A stretch of DNA of 64,000 nucleotides. Origin: Argopecten irradians. Its lineage: Eukaryota; Mollusca; Bivalvia; Pectinida; Pectinidae. This document shows positions 36,137 through 47,831 of this stretch, one piece after another; position 1 is the stretch's first letter; each line of letters begins with the position of its first letter. A program made the translations under genes and the position numbers. Below the pieces are notes generated by a model. The model was given only the letters and a program-made list of their open reading frames with translations. It did not search any database and was not told the DNA's origin. The DNA is taken from NCBI RefSeq assembly GCF_041381155.1, contig NC_091142.1, forward strand, positions 39,915,604-39,979,603. The letters run 5' to 3'.

Positions 36137-37984
36137 AAATATACATATAGGTGAGGTGATTCAATAGTATATTATCATCGAGCTAAAATATCCTCATGAA
36201 ATGCATGTATAGAATGTTACTTTGTATAAAATGTATATACTATATAATTATATTAACTACATAATTGTATGTGGGATCTCAGGAATGTTTTACGAAGTTG
36301 TTGTTATGTTTTTAAAAGTATATATTATACCATCAAAACAATATGTACCAGATAGCATTTCTATGCAATAAATGGATATCAAAATTTCAATATTGTGTCA
36401 GATGCTATGAAAAAAATCTATCCCTCTTTTAACCCTTATTATCCATGTCTCAGGGTGCAAAATACACATGCAAAATGTCAAGTTAAGTTTTACATGAAAA
36501 GAGCAAATTAAACTCCATGTCAATTACAGGTGAATACTTATATCGAGATATCACAGAGGTTATAACTTATTTCCAGGTTAACAATAACAGATGTAGTAAT
36601 CTGACATATAGTACAGTACGACGCTGCGGCATCAATACAATACTTCTCCACTTGAAATGTACCTTTATGTAGCAACAGTGATTCTGTTGCCATCAATTGA
36701 AAAATCCGCATTCAGTTTACAATTTGTTACATCATCGCATTTATTAACTTGACTCTTGAAGAGGAATGCCGCTCGTATATCGGGATCATTTAAGGCTTTA
36801 ATGCATTTTCTTTAATACCTTACTTGGATTTTGCATTTCAAGTAGTGTTGTAGGTTTTTAGTAAGTTAGCGCAAAATTTTAATACTTTCAAGATCGCATT
36901 TGTACATTGTACAGTGGTTGAGGGTATGATACATATTGTCTTTATTGAAGGGAGAAACTCAAGTATGTTGAAAATTTCAAAAGGCCCAATGGGTCACACT
37001 ATGCATTTATAATACACCCATACCAGCGTCGGCTATACTTGTTAAGTATATAGAGTAACCAATGCGTGTTTCCGCGTATAGATTCAATACTAGTCATTGT
37101 TATACAGCGATAGGGCTATACATACCTAGCATTAGTACCCAAATCTATAAATATTCACATTACGTCAGGAACGTAGACTTTACGTACATTTACATTCCTG
37201 TGTGTATGTTTATTAATGCGAACCATTCTGGAAGTTTCCATTTGTTTTCGCAACGTCTTGTAAACAAGCGGAACTAAACCAGAAAACAACAATTCTTATC
37301 CTACATTTCTATCGCCAATCATCTCGCCTATTCTTGAACACTTCTACATGTGTTTTGGCTTGTATATCTAGACGTCTGCCTCCAAGTGATCGCTGAACCG
37401 GTTAATGCATATAGAGCAATCTGTTGTGTGGAGATGTTGTAGAGCATACCCTGTAATTACTTAAATTTGGATTTAAGATTTTTAATTGAAAGATATTTGA
37501 AATAATAATAATTACAAAATACACAATCACCCTCACACCCAAAAGGCCACTACTTCTAGAAGTGTTTCTAGAAAACGGTCATTTAAATATGAGTAAGTTA
37601 CTAACTTTGTCAGAATCAATTACAATAAATTCAAAGGGATCTGTGGCCAAAATGTAATGAAACAGTATTCTTACAGTTAATGGTGCTAACGTTTATTGGC
37701 AAAACGAATGAACATATTATGTTTCAACAGTCACAGTTTATTTCGTTTCCTCATAGACATGAAAATGTACAACAAGAGGTATTAAATTTCAATTGTAAAT
37801 TAAATAACAACAAAAACGTGAGATAGAAAGAAAAGATGCATGCAACTATCACAATTTCTTATAAGTTACTCAAATGTATGTATATTCTATTTAGTATTCT
37901 GACAGCCTGATAAGAAAACTTTCACCTTGTCTATTGATAGATTTTTATTTTAACACACGGGCAATATATGATCTGAAAATTCTT
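36137..37984. other. no gene recognised
   Basis: AT-rich sequence. No exon, RNA gene or clear repeat. Confidence 0.5.
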
Positions 37985-38660
37985 GACTTGAACTTCACCT
38001 GAAATTGAGGTCAAATTCACGTACAGAAAACTTCATGTCAATTTCATTTGACTTGAAGATTTGTGAATTCAGGTAAAAAATTCATATGAATATCAAGTCA
38101 ATTTCAGGTCAATTTCACCTGAAAAATTCTCCATGTGAAATTCAGGTCAATTTCATATGAATTTCAGGTCAAGGTTTTTTTTGTACGATTTTCAGGTAGA
38201 GGACTATATGGTTTGGGAACTTTTTGGCCACCAGATCCATCAGATTTTCAAAACTGTTATTTAGTGATAAATTTGTTGTATTTCAAATATTAAGTACATC
38301 TTTTATATCCCAGATTCAACTATAATGACTGGTTTTTTCTTCTTCTAATTTTGCAGATGTAGTTACCATGGCATTCTAGGGCCCCATCGGCTGTCAAGCT
38401 ATCGCTATACCAACTGACAGAGTGAAATGAAGGGAAGTAACTCTGATGGATGAGAATGTTACCATGGTAGCCTTCCAAAATATGCATAAATTATAAAAAT
38501 GTGGAAATTTTGACAATTTTGGCAATTTTTGATAGGTTTTTGTCTAGCGCGCATTCTTGAACAAACTTGATAATTACTGAGAATGTGTCTGCTATTCTAA
38601 TACATCTTAAGGAGAAATATAAAGTTTTTTCAATGATGTGTTCTTTGGTTTCTAAAACAA

Positions 38661-39410
38661 ACAAGAGGTCCATGGGCCTTAACGGTCATCTGACTATTGG
38701 CACAACACAACATAGTTGATAAAAGATTTTAGCCTGTTTGGCCCCTGTGACCTTGAATGAAGATCAAGGTCATTCTTTTTAACAAGCCCTTCATCCCAGC
38801 ATGTCACAGGCCCAAAATGGGTATCCTTGGACTTTCGGTTCTTGAGAAGAAGTCGTTTAAAGATTTAAACCTTTTAGACCTCTGTGACCTTGTAAGAAGG
38901 TCAATGTCATTAATTTGAACAAATTTGGTAGCCCTTAATCCCAGCATGTCACAGGCTCAATATGAGTACCAAGGGCCTTCTGGTTCTTGAGAAAAAGTAA
39001 TTTAAAGATTTTAGCCTTTTTGACCCCTGTGACATTGAGTGAAGGTCAAGGTCATTCATTTGAACAAACTCGGTATCCCTTCATTCAAGCATGCCACAGA
39101 CCCAATATCAGGTTTCAAAGCCTCTTAGCTATTCACAAGAAGTCGTTTAAAGATTTTAGCCTATCTTAACCCTTGTGACCTTGAATGAAGGTCAAGGTCA
39201 TTCATTTGACCAAACTTGCTAACCCTTCATCCCAGCATGCTACAGGCCAAATATCAGTACAATGGCCTTTTGGTTATGGGGAAGAAGTCGTTTGAATGAA
39301 AAGTTTCAACGAAAGTTTACGCACGGCGGACGACGCACAACGACGGACGGTGCATGATAATAATAGGTCATCCTGACCCTTCATCCTGACCCTGTGGGTC
39401 AGATGACCTA
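38661..39410. mobile_element. pearl/HINE-like element 1 (145 bp units)
   Basis: Left end 'acaagaggtccatgggcc' with 'ggtcatctga'; about four copies of a 145 bp unit with 'gaagtcgtttaaagatttt' and 'gtgaccttgaatgaaggtc'; a 'cggacgacgcacaacgacgg' tract; and a right terminal hairpin built from 'ggtcatcctgaccc' and 'gggtcagatgacc'. This is the structure of bivalve pearl and insect DINE-1 elements, thought to be non-autonomous Helitron/Helentron relatives. Confidence 0.8.
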
Positions 39411-39420
39411 AAACCTTTCT

Positions 39421-40030
39421 ATAATTGATTGTTTGTTTGTTTGATTTATTAACGTCCTATTAACAACTATGGTCATGTAAGGACGGCCTCCCATTTATGC
39501 GGTGCGTTGCGTGTAAGTTGTGCGAGGTGGGTGTCCTGGGAGACTGCGGTATATTCCTATTGTGTCTTCTTGTAAAGTGGAACTGTTGTCCTTTTATAGT
39601 GCTATATCACTGAAGCATGCCACCGAAGACACCAAGTAACACACCCCACCCGGTCACATTTTACTGACAACGTGCGAACCAGTCGTCCCACTCCCTGTAT
39701 GCAGTTCGTTAAGCCATCCTCGATATTCCAGGGCTTCCGATCACTTACGTGTGTATGGTCGTAAGTGATCGGAACCTCTGGATTATCGAGGATGAGCGTT
39801 AAGCAGGAGCAGAAACTACCACTTTTATAGACTTTGGTGTGTCTCGGCCAGGGGACAGAACCCAGAGCCTTCCTCACAGGGGCGAACGCTCAACTCAAGG
39901 CCAAAAGTGAGGCGGTGCCAAGGAAGGCATTAGGAAAGATGAAGTCAGATAGGAAGAAAAGAAAAGATAATATCCTAAATTTAGTCGCCTTTTACGGTTA
40001 TGCATTTAGGGGCAGCAGGTATAATTCTCA
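39421..40030. repeat. dispersed mollusc-type repeat interrupted by a foldback insertion
   Basis: Starts 'tgtttgtttgatttattaac' and 'gtcctattaacaac', continues with 'aaggacggcctcccat', and ends near 'cgccttttacggttatg' and 'ggggcagcaggtata'. I recognise this from memory as a frequent interspersed repeat in bivalve genomes; that needs a library search. Family C element 39716-39793 is inserted inside it. Confidence 0.6.
39716..39793. mobile_element. foldback element family C with 8 bp target duplication
   Basis: A 78 bp near-perfect palindrome from 'atcctcgatattccag' to 'ctggattatcgaggat', with inner arms 'ccgatcacttac' and 'gtaagtgatcgg'. Flanked by 'cgttaagc' at 39707-39714 and 39797-39804, which fits an 8 bp target-site duplication as made by hAT-type transposases. 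Confidence 0.78.
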
Positions 40031-40629
40031 AAATTTTCACATTTTCGTAATATATGCATATTTCGAGTGGGTATCATGGCAACTGAAGCTGCAAAATTTG
40101 AACACTATCATTACAATTAAATTAGGGATATACTTTATATATAAACTCAAAAATTTAAATGCTAAAATTTTATTAATTTGGGACCCAAAAGGGGCCCAAA
40201 CCATACATAGTCCTTTGACCTGAACAAATTCACCTGAAATTGAACAAATAATTAAGGTTGTTCCCTACAAACATATTACAAAATGTACATTCTATTTGAA
40301 TGAACACATTATGTCAGGCGCGATATACGATTTAAAAAGAACTATTTAAAACAGTATCAATGTGAGAGCAATGTTATCTCTTCTTACCACATGCTGTCTT
40401 TATCACGGTATATAAATTCAGAATATCACTCCCACTATTGATATTACGACATGCTTAAGGGTCATTAACGGTCGTAAAATGTAAGGATATTGTTTGTGGT
40501 AGGTATGACGATTTTTGGTTTTGACGGGAGAGATAAAAGACTGTGTTTTTATCAGGATATGGCCAGTGCCTGTTCGGGTTCTGACACTGGCCGACACTCA
40601 TCAGTTAACGCTATCTGAGGTTCACCCCA

Positions 40630-42050
40630 ATCAGTGGCGTAGGAAGATAAAACGTAAGGGGGGGGGGGGGGGCAAAGGTCCTCAATATTTTGTAACCCCC
40701 CCCCCCCACCCCGCCGCACCTACAGGAGGAGATGAATTCAACACACAACCATATATACTTTAAATATAATCCTTGTACACATTTATAGACAGTGGGGTCG
40801 CTAAAAGGAAATTAACGAAAACTGGCCAAATTAGCGTGTGAGCGATTATGGGGTCTGGGGGTCGACCCCGGGAAAAATATTACGATTTAGAATGGCTGAG
40901 ATGAATTTTACAGTGTATTTTGATGATTTTGCGAGCGCCCGAAAGCGCGAGATTTTGGTGTTATGTGGGTTCGGGGGTCTTTCCCGGGAAAAAATATTAC
41001 GATTTAGAATGGCTAAGATGAGTTTTACAATGCATTTTGATGAATTTGCGAGCGTCCGAAGGCGCGAGATTTTGGAGTTTGGGGGGTCCGGGGGTCTCCC
41101 CCGGGAAAAAAATTACGATTTTAGAATGTTTAACGATGTATTTTAATGATATTAAAGCGTTCTTACCATGGTAATTTTTCGATTTAAAGTAACCTGCATT
41201 TAAAAATGATAATTGTGATAATTGTGTTGTCATATCATTGTGCAGCCCTGCTCGATCTGAACATACCGGCTTCACACCATCGGCACATTGTTTTGTAACT
41301 CAAAATAATAATGAATTAATTGTCTTGCTAAGACATATAAACAAAGTAATCTTTTAAGAGACATTTTTGAAATACAAATGCAGTACGTAGAATCCCTTAA
41401 TGGACATTTTTAGTGTAGTTCATGTGTATTGAATTACTACTATTAAAGGCCCACTACCTTTCCGGAGCAAAAAATAAATGTTTCTTAAAAACATTAATAA
41501 CAGCAGAAAATATATCAGATGGCCTAAGCTGAGGTTACAATACCAAACATATGCAAGATTTCCTGGGTAATATATGATAACAGTGGAAAGATATTCCGCT
41601 GTTTTGCCGTCTGGCGCAGTGATAGTCCATTACCGCCCGGTATTTAGCATGACGGCGGGAAACATAAGACGACCCGCGTTATGAAAATTTAGCGTTTTAT
41701 TTATATCAATCAAATTGTTCAGAAGGTGATGATAAACGTAGTATTAACGGTAAGTTAATAACTTTTGCGACTCTACAAAATTATCGATCTCGTTTTACCT
41801 TCCCATTTTAAAAATTAAAAGCCGTTCCGGAATGGTAGTGGCCCTTTAAAGGTTTGAACATTATGTGCTTGAACGTTTTAGGAAATGCGCCGCGCAGCGG
41901 AAATTTTTTTAGAATGAAGTACGAAAATTGTGCAGGAGGACTCTTTTTTCTTTCAAATATGCATTTTTAGAACATTTCAGTCGGCGAAAATGGGGGGTCA
42001 AAAAGACATGTTTGCCCCCCCCCCCCCCGTCATACGTAGTGACTACTGTT
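40630..42050. mobile_element. poly-G/poly-C-ended repeat with 143 bp tandem core
   Basis: Starts 'cagtggcgtaggaag' and a run of 15 G (40658-40672), followed by 12 C (40696-40707). At 40830-41145 about 2.3 copies of a 143 bp unit share 'gggaaaaatattacgattta' and 'gaatttgcgagcg'. A run of 15 C (42015-42029) and 'tacgtagtgactactg' may be the right end. Family B element 41443-41849 interrupts it. Boundaries are uncertain. Confidence 0.55.
41443..41849. mobile_element. MITE-like element family B, copy 3 (best preserved)
   Basis: Terminal inverted repeats 'aggcccactacctttccgg' and 'ccggaatggtagtggccctt' are nearly perfect, with TTAAA-type flanks on both sides. It is in the opposite orientation to the copies at 29.5 and 33.4 kb. 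'gaaaggtagtgggcc'-type ends are shared with 47.2 kb. Confidence 0.85.
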
Positions 42051-42068
42051 ATATATATATATGACTCC

Positions 42069-42190
42069 ATCGACTATTTTGCCAGTGTCATGCTATTTTC
42101 ATCAGATTCATCGACTATTTTGCCAGTGTCATGCTATTTTCATCAGATTCATCGACTATTTTGCCAGTGTCATGCTATTTTCATCAGATT
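42069..42190. repeat. 41 bp tandem repeat, 3 copies
   Basis: Unit 'atcgactattttgccagtgt' plus 'catgctattttcatcagattc', with period 41 between 42069, 42110 and 42151. The copies are virtually identical, so the amplification is recent. Confidence 0.93.
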
Positions 42191-42770
42191 ATATCTGCCT
42201 CCTCTCTAAATGTGCGCTTGGCAATGAAATTCATGGAACGTGTATTGTTGTCTCCGTATTTTTATATAAAAATAACGAGAAAAATATTGCCAAGACAATC
42301 CAGATTTGTGTAACTTGAACTTCGATTAACAAAGAAGTATAATGATATATACTAGAAATGAAATCAGTAATGGTATTTCAAAAAAATGTGCTTAAGTTCA
42401 ATCTCCAGTAGAAAGTCCAAAATAAGCTGCTTTCGTCCAGTAAATTCACTCGTTCTTTATTCATCTCTTCTTTTCCTAGAATTAGGTTCTTCGGGTTCTA
42501 TTTCCCTTTGCCATTTCCGTTCTATGAAACAAACTCTGGTGAAATGGCCTTGTTTCTAGCATTTCAAACAGATGGCGTTCCTTTCGTGCTTGACAAACCA
42601 CGAATTGATTGTTCTACGTTGCAGCTCTCAATCTTTGATCTGTATTTCATAATTCAAATCCCACATATCCTTTGTCAATTGCTCCAAATATATTATAGGA
42701 CGGTAGTTTTTGCCTTGTATGGTAACGTCCATGTGTGCCCGAATCTCAAACTATCCAACAAAAATAGGTT

Positions 42771-42955
42771 ATTCAATTGCATCCCGAAAAAAAATTTGTG
42801 TCACTACAAATGTATGTCCTAAATGGAATGAAGTACAGATTACACATGCACCAAAAGCAAAATAAATTATTTTATATTATTGTTTGTGTAAATTTGACAT
42901 ATATGTACACGATTAAACGCCAGTGTATTTTTAAAATGATCGGTATCGTTTATGC
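42771..42955. mobile_element. MITE-like family A, partial copy (inverted)
   Basis: Shares 'ttgcatcccgaaaaaa', 'tggaatgaagtacagatt', 'catgcaccaaaagc' and 'acacgattaaacgcca' with the complete copy just downstream, in the same orientation. Terminal repeats are missing. Confidence 0.7.
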
Positions 42956-43140
42956 TTGTGGAAATTTTGCGAATCTTGATAATTTTTGCAAAGTTTTCTC
43001 TGTCAACAACCAGAAAATATATTTCGTGTTTTTGAAACCATGTAGATCGCATCCTTGATCCAATTACGTATGAGCTCCTTAAATTGCTTAAAAACAAACT
43101 TTATATTTACATATTCTCAATAAATATTAAGTTTGCTGTT

Positions 43141-43501
43141 AAAGATACTCCACCGCTGACAAATGGTATTTTTTCACTATCAAAAATAGGAACAGACGAT
43201 TTAGTATTTTTCTTCAGTTACAAAAGTTCCTTACTTCACACCATTACCACAATTGAAAAGTTTGAACTTCTTATTTTACTTCAAGTTAAAAATATGAAAA
43301 ATAATTAATTGCATCCCGAAAAAATTCCGTGCCACTATATCCTATATGGAATGAAGTAATGATTGCGCATGCACCAAAGGCGAACTAAATTATTTTATGT
43401 CATTTTTTGTGCTAATTAGGCATATATATACACGATTAAACGCCAATTATTGTTCAAATGATGAATATCATTTACGCTCTGTCGGCGGTGGAGCATCTTT
43501 A
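43141..43501. mobile_element. MITE-like element family A, full copy (inverted)
   Basis: Ends 'aaagatactccaccgctgac' and 'gtcggcggtggagcatcttt' are terminal inverted repeats. The inside is the reverse complement of the 14.2 and 47.8 kb copies ('attgcgcatgcaccaaag'). Confidence 0.85.
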
Positions 43502-44121
43502 AACAACAAAACTTCCATTATATTTAAAACATCACAAAAATCGATGGCTTTGGGGATCCAAAATTAAGACATTGATTCTTACATGTAATTCATCAATGGC
43601 ATAGATCCTATATAAAGTTTGGGGGGAAATAAAATAACAATAGGAAAACATTGAGACAAAGATATCCTATTTAATTACAAGGATTTATAAGTGATATATA
43701 CGTCCCAACCGGAGCTACCGTTCAGGTTGATATACGTCCTTGATAAAAGGAAAAATCCGTATGAATTTAAATCATGTATCTGAACTATGAATAGATATAA
43801 ATTAATTTATGGACTCCACTCGACTTTCTTGTTTTTTATTTGTCTGTTGAAAGAGAGGTATGTTGAATATTTTCTTTTTAATATTGATTTGAAAGTGTTT
43901 TTTTTTTTTTGTGGCAAATAAACGCCTTCAAATGGAAGTTTTGACAATTTTGTTTGCTCGTGCATAAGCGGCACACAAAGAACATCACGTGGACCCTGCG
44001 TAAAATATTCACCAGTTGTGAGTCACGCACCGCTTTGCAAAATGTACAAATAAGGAAGTTGAACTTCGAACTAATAAACACGTGACCAGGAAGCTGCACA
44101 GGCACACCTCACATTTCCAAT

Positions 44122-46393
44122 ATGGCGTCCGGAGTGAAGACCAACGATGATTGTGTCAAAGCTTATGAGAGGCTTAAGACAGAACATACTGCAAAATGTT
44201 GTGTTTTCAAGCTCAACAAGAACTATACTGAAGTTGAATTAGAAACTGAGGTGTCATGTGGTAAACATGACGACATGTTCGACGCATACGATGAATTCAT
44301 GACGAAAATGCCGAAGGACCAGTGCCGGTATGGCGTTTTTGAATACGGAGGTCGTAAGGATACAGAAGGGAAGATGATTTCAAAGGCCATTTTCGTGTCA
44401 TGGTAAGGAAATGATTAAACTGAAATGCTTATTTGGTTGCTTTAAATGTATTGAGTTCAAAGCTTCTTTGACCACCTACTTTTCCTAACTCGATAAACCG
44501 GTCCCGTCATGGCGGTTCACGAATCAGGATAGTCCTCCAGTGGGTGATTCAGCATGAAAAATAATAGGCCTAATTAACGTCACATTTTTGTAGATATTTA
44601 ACAACTACCCGAAACATTATTTAAGTAAAATGGCAAGTTATTTAAAAACCCATAATAGAAATAGAATTGCCCAAAATAATTCATAGGCGATTCACGTTAT
44701 GACTGTGACACAGATTCTAGAACAAAGGCGTCTAAATGAGTCTGGCTTTGGAGTTTTAGACTCTTGCTCAAAGGATTACAAACATATGAAAAACAATAGC
44801 TTAACTAGCAAGCAACTTGTCATTTATGGCGTGAAAGTTGTTCTTAACTTGCTTAGGGGAAGATTTAGAAGAAATGTCTGAAATTTCCATTACAAAATAT
44901 GACAGCTCATGAAATGATGGCCAACTTCAAAAAGTAAGACGGTAAGTCTGGCACCCGCAAGCTACATCAAAGGAAAATCGGTCGTCCCCCAACATTATGG
45001 TCAGTTCACAAACACAAAAGTGCTTGCCACGTATTCGTCCAAAACTCTGAATGACAAATCCTTCTCGCGTATAAATTCTTGATATTATAAAGTTGTTTCT
45101 GTAATATAACATAAAAATACATATTATTATAATACTCCAAACCTATATTCTACTATAAACACTGAAAAGATTCAGGGGTCGACACTAAAAGCAGCCTGGC
45201 AGCCCGGGCCCCGGGGCTGCATTAAAAAAAAACCCAAAAAAACTGGGTTGTCAGAATGTCAAAGTTCAGTAGCTATAGCCCTGCAGAGGCTGCCTGTTTG
45301 ATTTCAGACTTGTGCATCTTTAGTTAAGGAAGGAAAAATGTATGCTTTGAGATTTGCAATTTCAGTACCCAAATTCACTAGAATGCAGGAAATTGAATAC
45401 CGGTAAATACTGCTCGCGTCTTCGGCGCTCATATCCATGGCCCCCGCGATAGAATCAGGGCTCTTTTTTTCCATTCTTTTCAATCAAATGCAAACACAGA
45501 CAATGTTCTCAATCACGATCTCCATCGAGTTTGAATTGGTACCGACGCTAGCAGGTAAAGGAAAGTAACTCTTAACCAATATTGCACTAGCTGTAAGTCA
45601 TGGCAGCCAATTCGACTAGATTTTCATCAAATTCAGAGTGCAATACTATCGCAATTGTAGTTTGCAATAGTTAAACTATTGCAGTAGTGTTTCCCTCGAT
45701 AGCAATAGTATTGCAATGGTTAAAATTGTAGGCGATAGTCACCCCTAGTAAATAGTACTTGACTCCCATCGTTTTGGAATCTCAAAACCATTGTATATAG
45801 TGTTACATAGCCAAAAAAAAATGGGGTCGGTCGGTCGGGAGACTTTTTTTTGGAGGTCTAATTTTGGCTCCTTGGTTTTTTATGAGAACATTCTAAAATG
45901 AGAATTAAAGGGACAATTCACTCAGGCTAATTCTTTTACATAACCAAGAAGCAAAATATAACATAAACGTATTGTTCTACATTTCTTATGAAACATGATC
46001 ATTGTTAATGTTAGTAATGAGCGTATTTTATATAACGCATATTATATAACTATAGTATTGCAATATTTAAAATTTTAGGCGATAGTTACCCCAAGTCTCT
46101 GCTCTTCACCTCTTTTTCTTGTTTTTCTTTTCAGGGCCCCTGATAGTGCAGCGATGAAACAAAAGATGGTACATGCATCCAGCTTAAACGCCTTGAAAAT
46201 CAAGTTGAATCTTGGGGACATCATACAGGCAGCAGATCCCTCTGACCTTTCGGAAGACACCATTTGTGAGAGGCTAAAGATAAAGTTGGATAAAGAGCAT
46301 CTACAGCAACAAAGATTATGTCACTGCAAGGGTGGAGGAGAACAAGTTCAACAACAACAGCAGCATAGCGATGATTTTAATCCTAATGCATAA
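44122..46393 (+). CDS. actin-depolymerizing factor / cofilin (two exons)
   Basis: Exons 44122-44402 and 46135-46393 join through a split Trp codon (TG|G; donor gtaagg, acceptor ttttcag) into 179 residues. The product is an ADF-homology protein that severs and depolymerises actin filaments in the cytoplasm. Family marks: 'MASGVKTNDDCVK' at the N-terminus, with Ser3 as the possible LIM-kinase site; 'DQCRYGVFEY' near residue 70; 'FVSWAPDSAAMKQKM' and 'ASSLNALKIKL', the long actin-binding helix. The first ATG is chosen because it gives the conserved Met-Ala-Ser-Gly start. Oddities: metazoan ADF/cofilins usually have about 140-170 residues, and this one ends in a Gln- and His-rich tail ('EQVQQQQQHSDDF'); a 1.7 kb intron splits the domain. 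Vertebrate or fly subtype cannot be assigned. Confidence 0.88.
45705..46089. repeat. short direct repeats in the cofilin intron
   Basis: A ~42 bp stretch ('agtattgcaat', 'ttaaaatt', 'taggcgatagt') occurs at 45705-45746 and again at about 46045-46089, the latter ending 45 bp before exon 2. Neighbouring sequence (45650-45730) is rich in 'gcaatag' and 'ctattgc' short palindromes. Confidence 0.65.
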
Positions 46394-47190
46394 CTGAAGA
46401 CAGTGCTTCTTTACTGAGAGACTGCATCAATTTGGTTTTCATCAAGCCTGTTATGGCATTGTGTCATCTGCTTAAATAGCCGACTGGTCTCAAGTTTGGA
46501 AATGTATTGGACATACCTTCAGCTAGACTGGATTAATGCTATTAATATGCTGTTCTTCATAATATACATGGGAACACGCATCTGATATGAACATATATAT
46601 ATATTATAAATGCAAATAACCTAAAAATAATTTTCAGATCCATAATTATGTATAACTTATCATTGCTGACAAAAAGATAAATTTTTATTTGTATTAGACC
46701 AACACTTTGAATTCAAAAGAGTAGCCTAGACTCTAACGATTTTCAAGACAATGCTGCATGCTTTGATTAAGGATAACTTTGATTCAAATTAGCTAAGTAT
46801 GTGATAACGGGAACAATGTGCATTGGACTTGATCTACATGCATGATACATAACAGAGATGTACAACTCTGACTTATAGTCCTCTTAGAAATCATACAAAC
46901 GAATAGCTGCATCTAAGCTGGCATTTACAAATCAGAAACTTAGGTTCAATGCATAATTAAATTCTCCCAACAGAGTGGGGAACTTGTTGTGATTGCTCTG
47001 TTTCTTCTTATTATTATTATTCTGGTTCTTCTATTTTCAGCCGCAATCCCATCATTACTATTTGGACTAATGGGTTATAATGTGCAGTCAAATTGTGTCC
47101 TGCTGACAAAAATCGTCTACTTCTAGATGAGGATAAGCATTATGTTTTTTTTTTGTTTTTTTTTTTTTTTAAGAAATGATAATAATTTTT
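46394..47190. other. 3' flank of cofilin gene, no further gene
   Basis: Probably 3' UTR in its first part. No canonical AATAAA lies close to the stop; 'caataaac' at about 47682 is the first clear one. A long run of T ends near 47170. Confidence 0.45.
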
Positions 47191-47574
47191 TTAAAGGCCC
47201 ACTACCTTTCAAAAAAAAAAAAAAAAGTTTCATAAAAACAATAACATTAAAAATATATATCGATGGCTGAAGATGACGTTACTACAAAATTTCCTGCGTA
47301 ATATATATGTTAACAGTGAAGACTAATTGCATACTGCTGTTTTGCCGTCTTGCACAGGGATAAACAACTAACACGCGGTAATTAGGACGACGACAGGAAA
47401 CTTAGATAACCCGCTTTACGAAAATTCTCTATTTTGATTTAATTGTTCAGAAAGTGATAAGTGTAATATCAATGGTAAGCTGATAACTTACAAAACTCTA
47501 CAAAATTATCAATCTCGTTTTGCATTCCTGTTTTAAATATCAAAGGCAGTTTTGGAAAGGTAGTGGGCCTTTAG
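47191..47574. mobile_element. MITE-like element family B, copy 4
   Basis: 'ttaaaggcccactacctttc' to 'gaaaggtagtgggccttta', with a poly-A run next to the left end. Internal marks 'ctgttttgccgtcttgcac' and 'gttcagaaagtgata' match copy 3 in the same orientation. Confidence 0.85.
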
Positions 47575-47831
47575 AAAAAGTTTTGTTAGTGATATGTTAC
47601 AAAACTAGTCAGTTTACACTTATAGTCGCTACACTTTACCATAAAAAATGATGTAATGCCAAAACACCATTTTGTATTCATCAATAAACAAATTATGAAC
47701 ATTTCACTTGTACAGTGTCGAACATTTCAATGGTTATTTTTGGATCAGGGCCTGTCATCAAAGAAATACTTTTGTTTTGATGGTTTTCATTAAATTGCAA
47801 GATTTTACATGTACTCCGGTGCACTTTATTT

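Larger units (their letters stand above)
37985..40245. mobile_element. ~2.2 kb element with inverted ends, containing nested insertions
   Basis: The left end (about 38165-38240: 'ttcaggt', 'aggactatatggtttggga', 'tttttggcc') is the inverse of the right end (about 40178-40230: 'cccaaaccatacatagtcct', 'ttgacctgaa'). A run of short palindromic 'ttcaggtcaatttca'-type motifs lies at the outer left side (37985-38180) and a shorter one outside the right end. Between them lie three other repeats, each listed separately. Confidence 0.65.
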
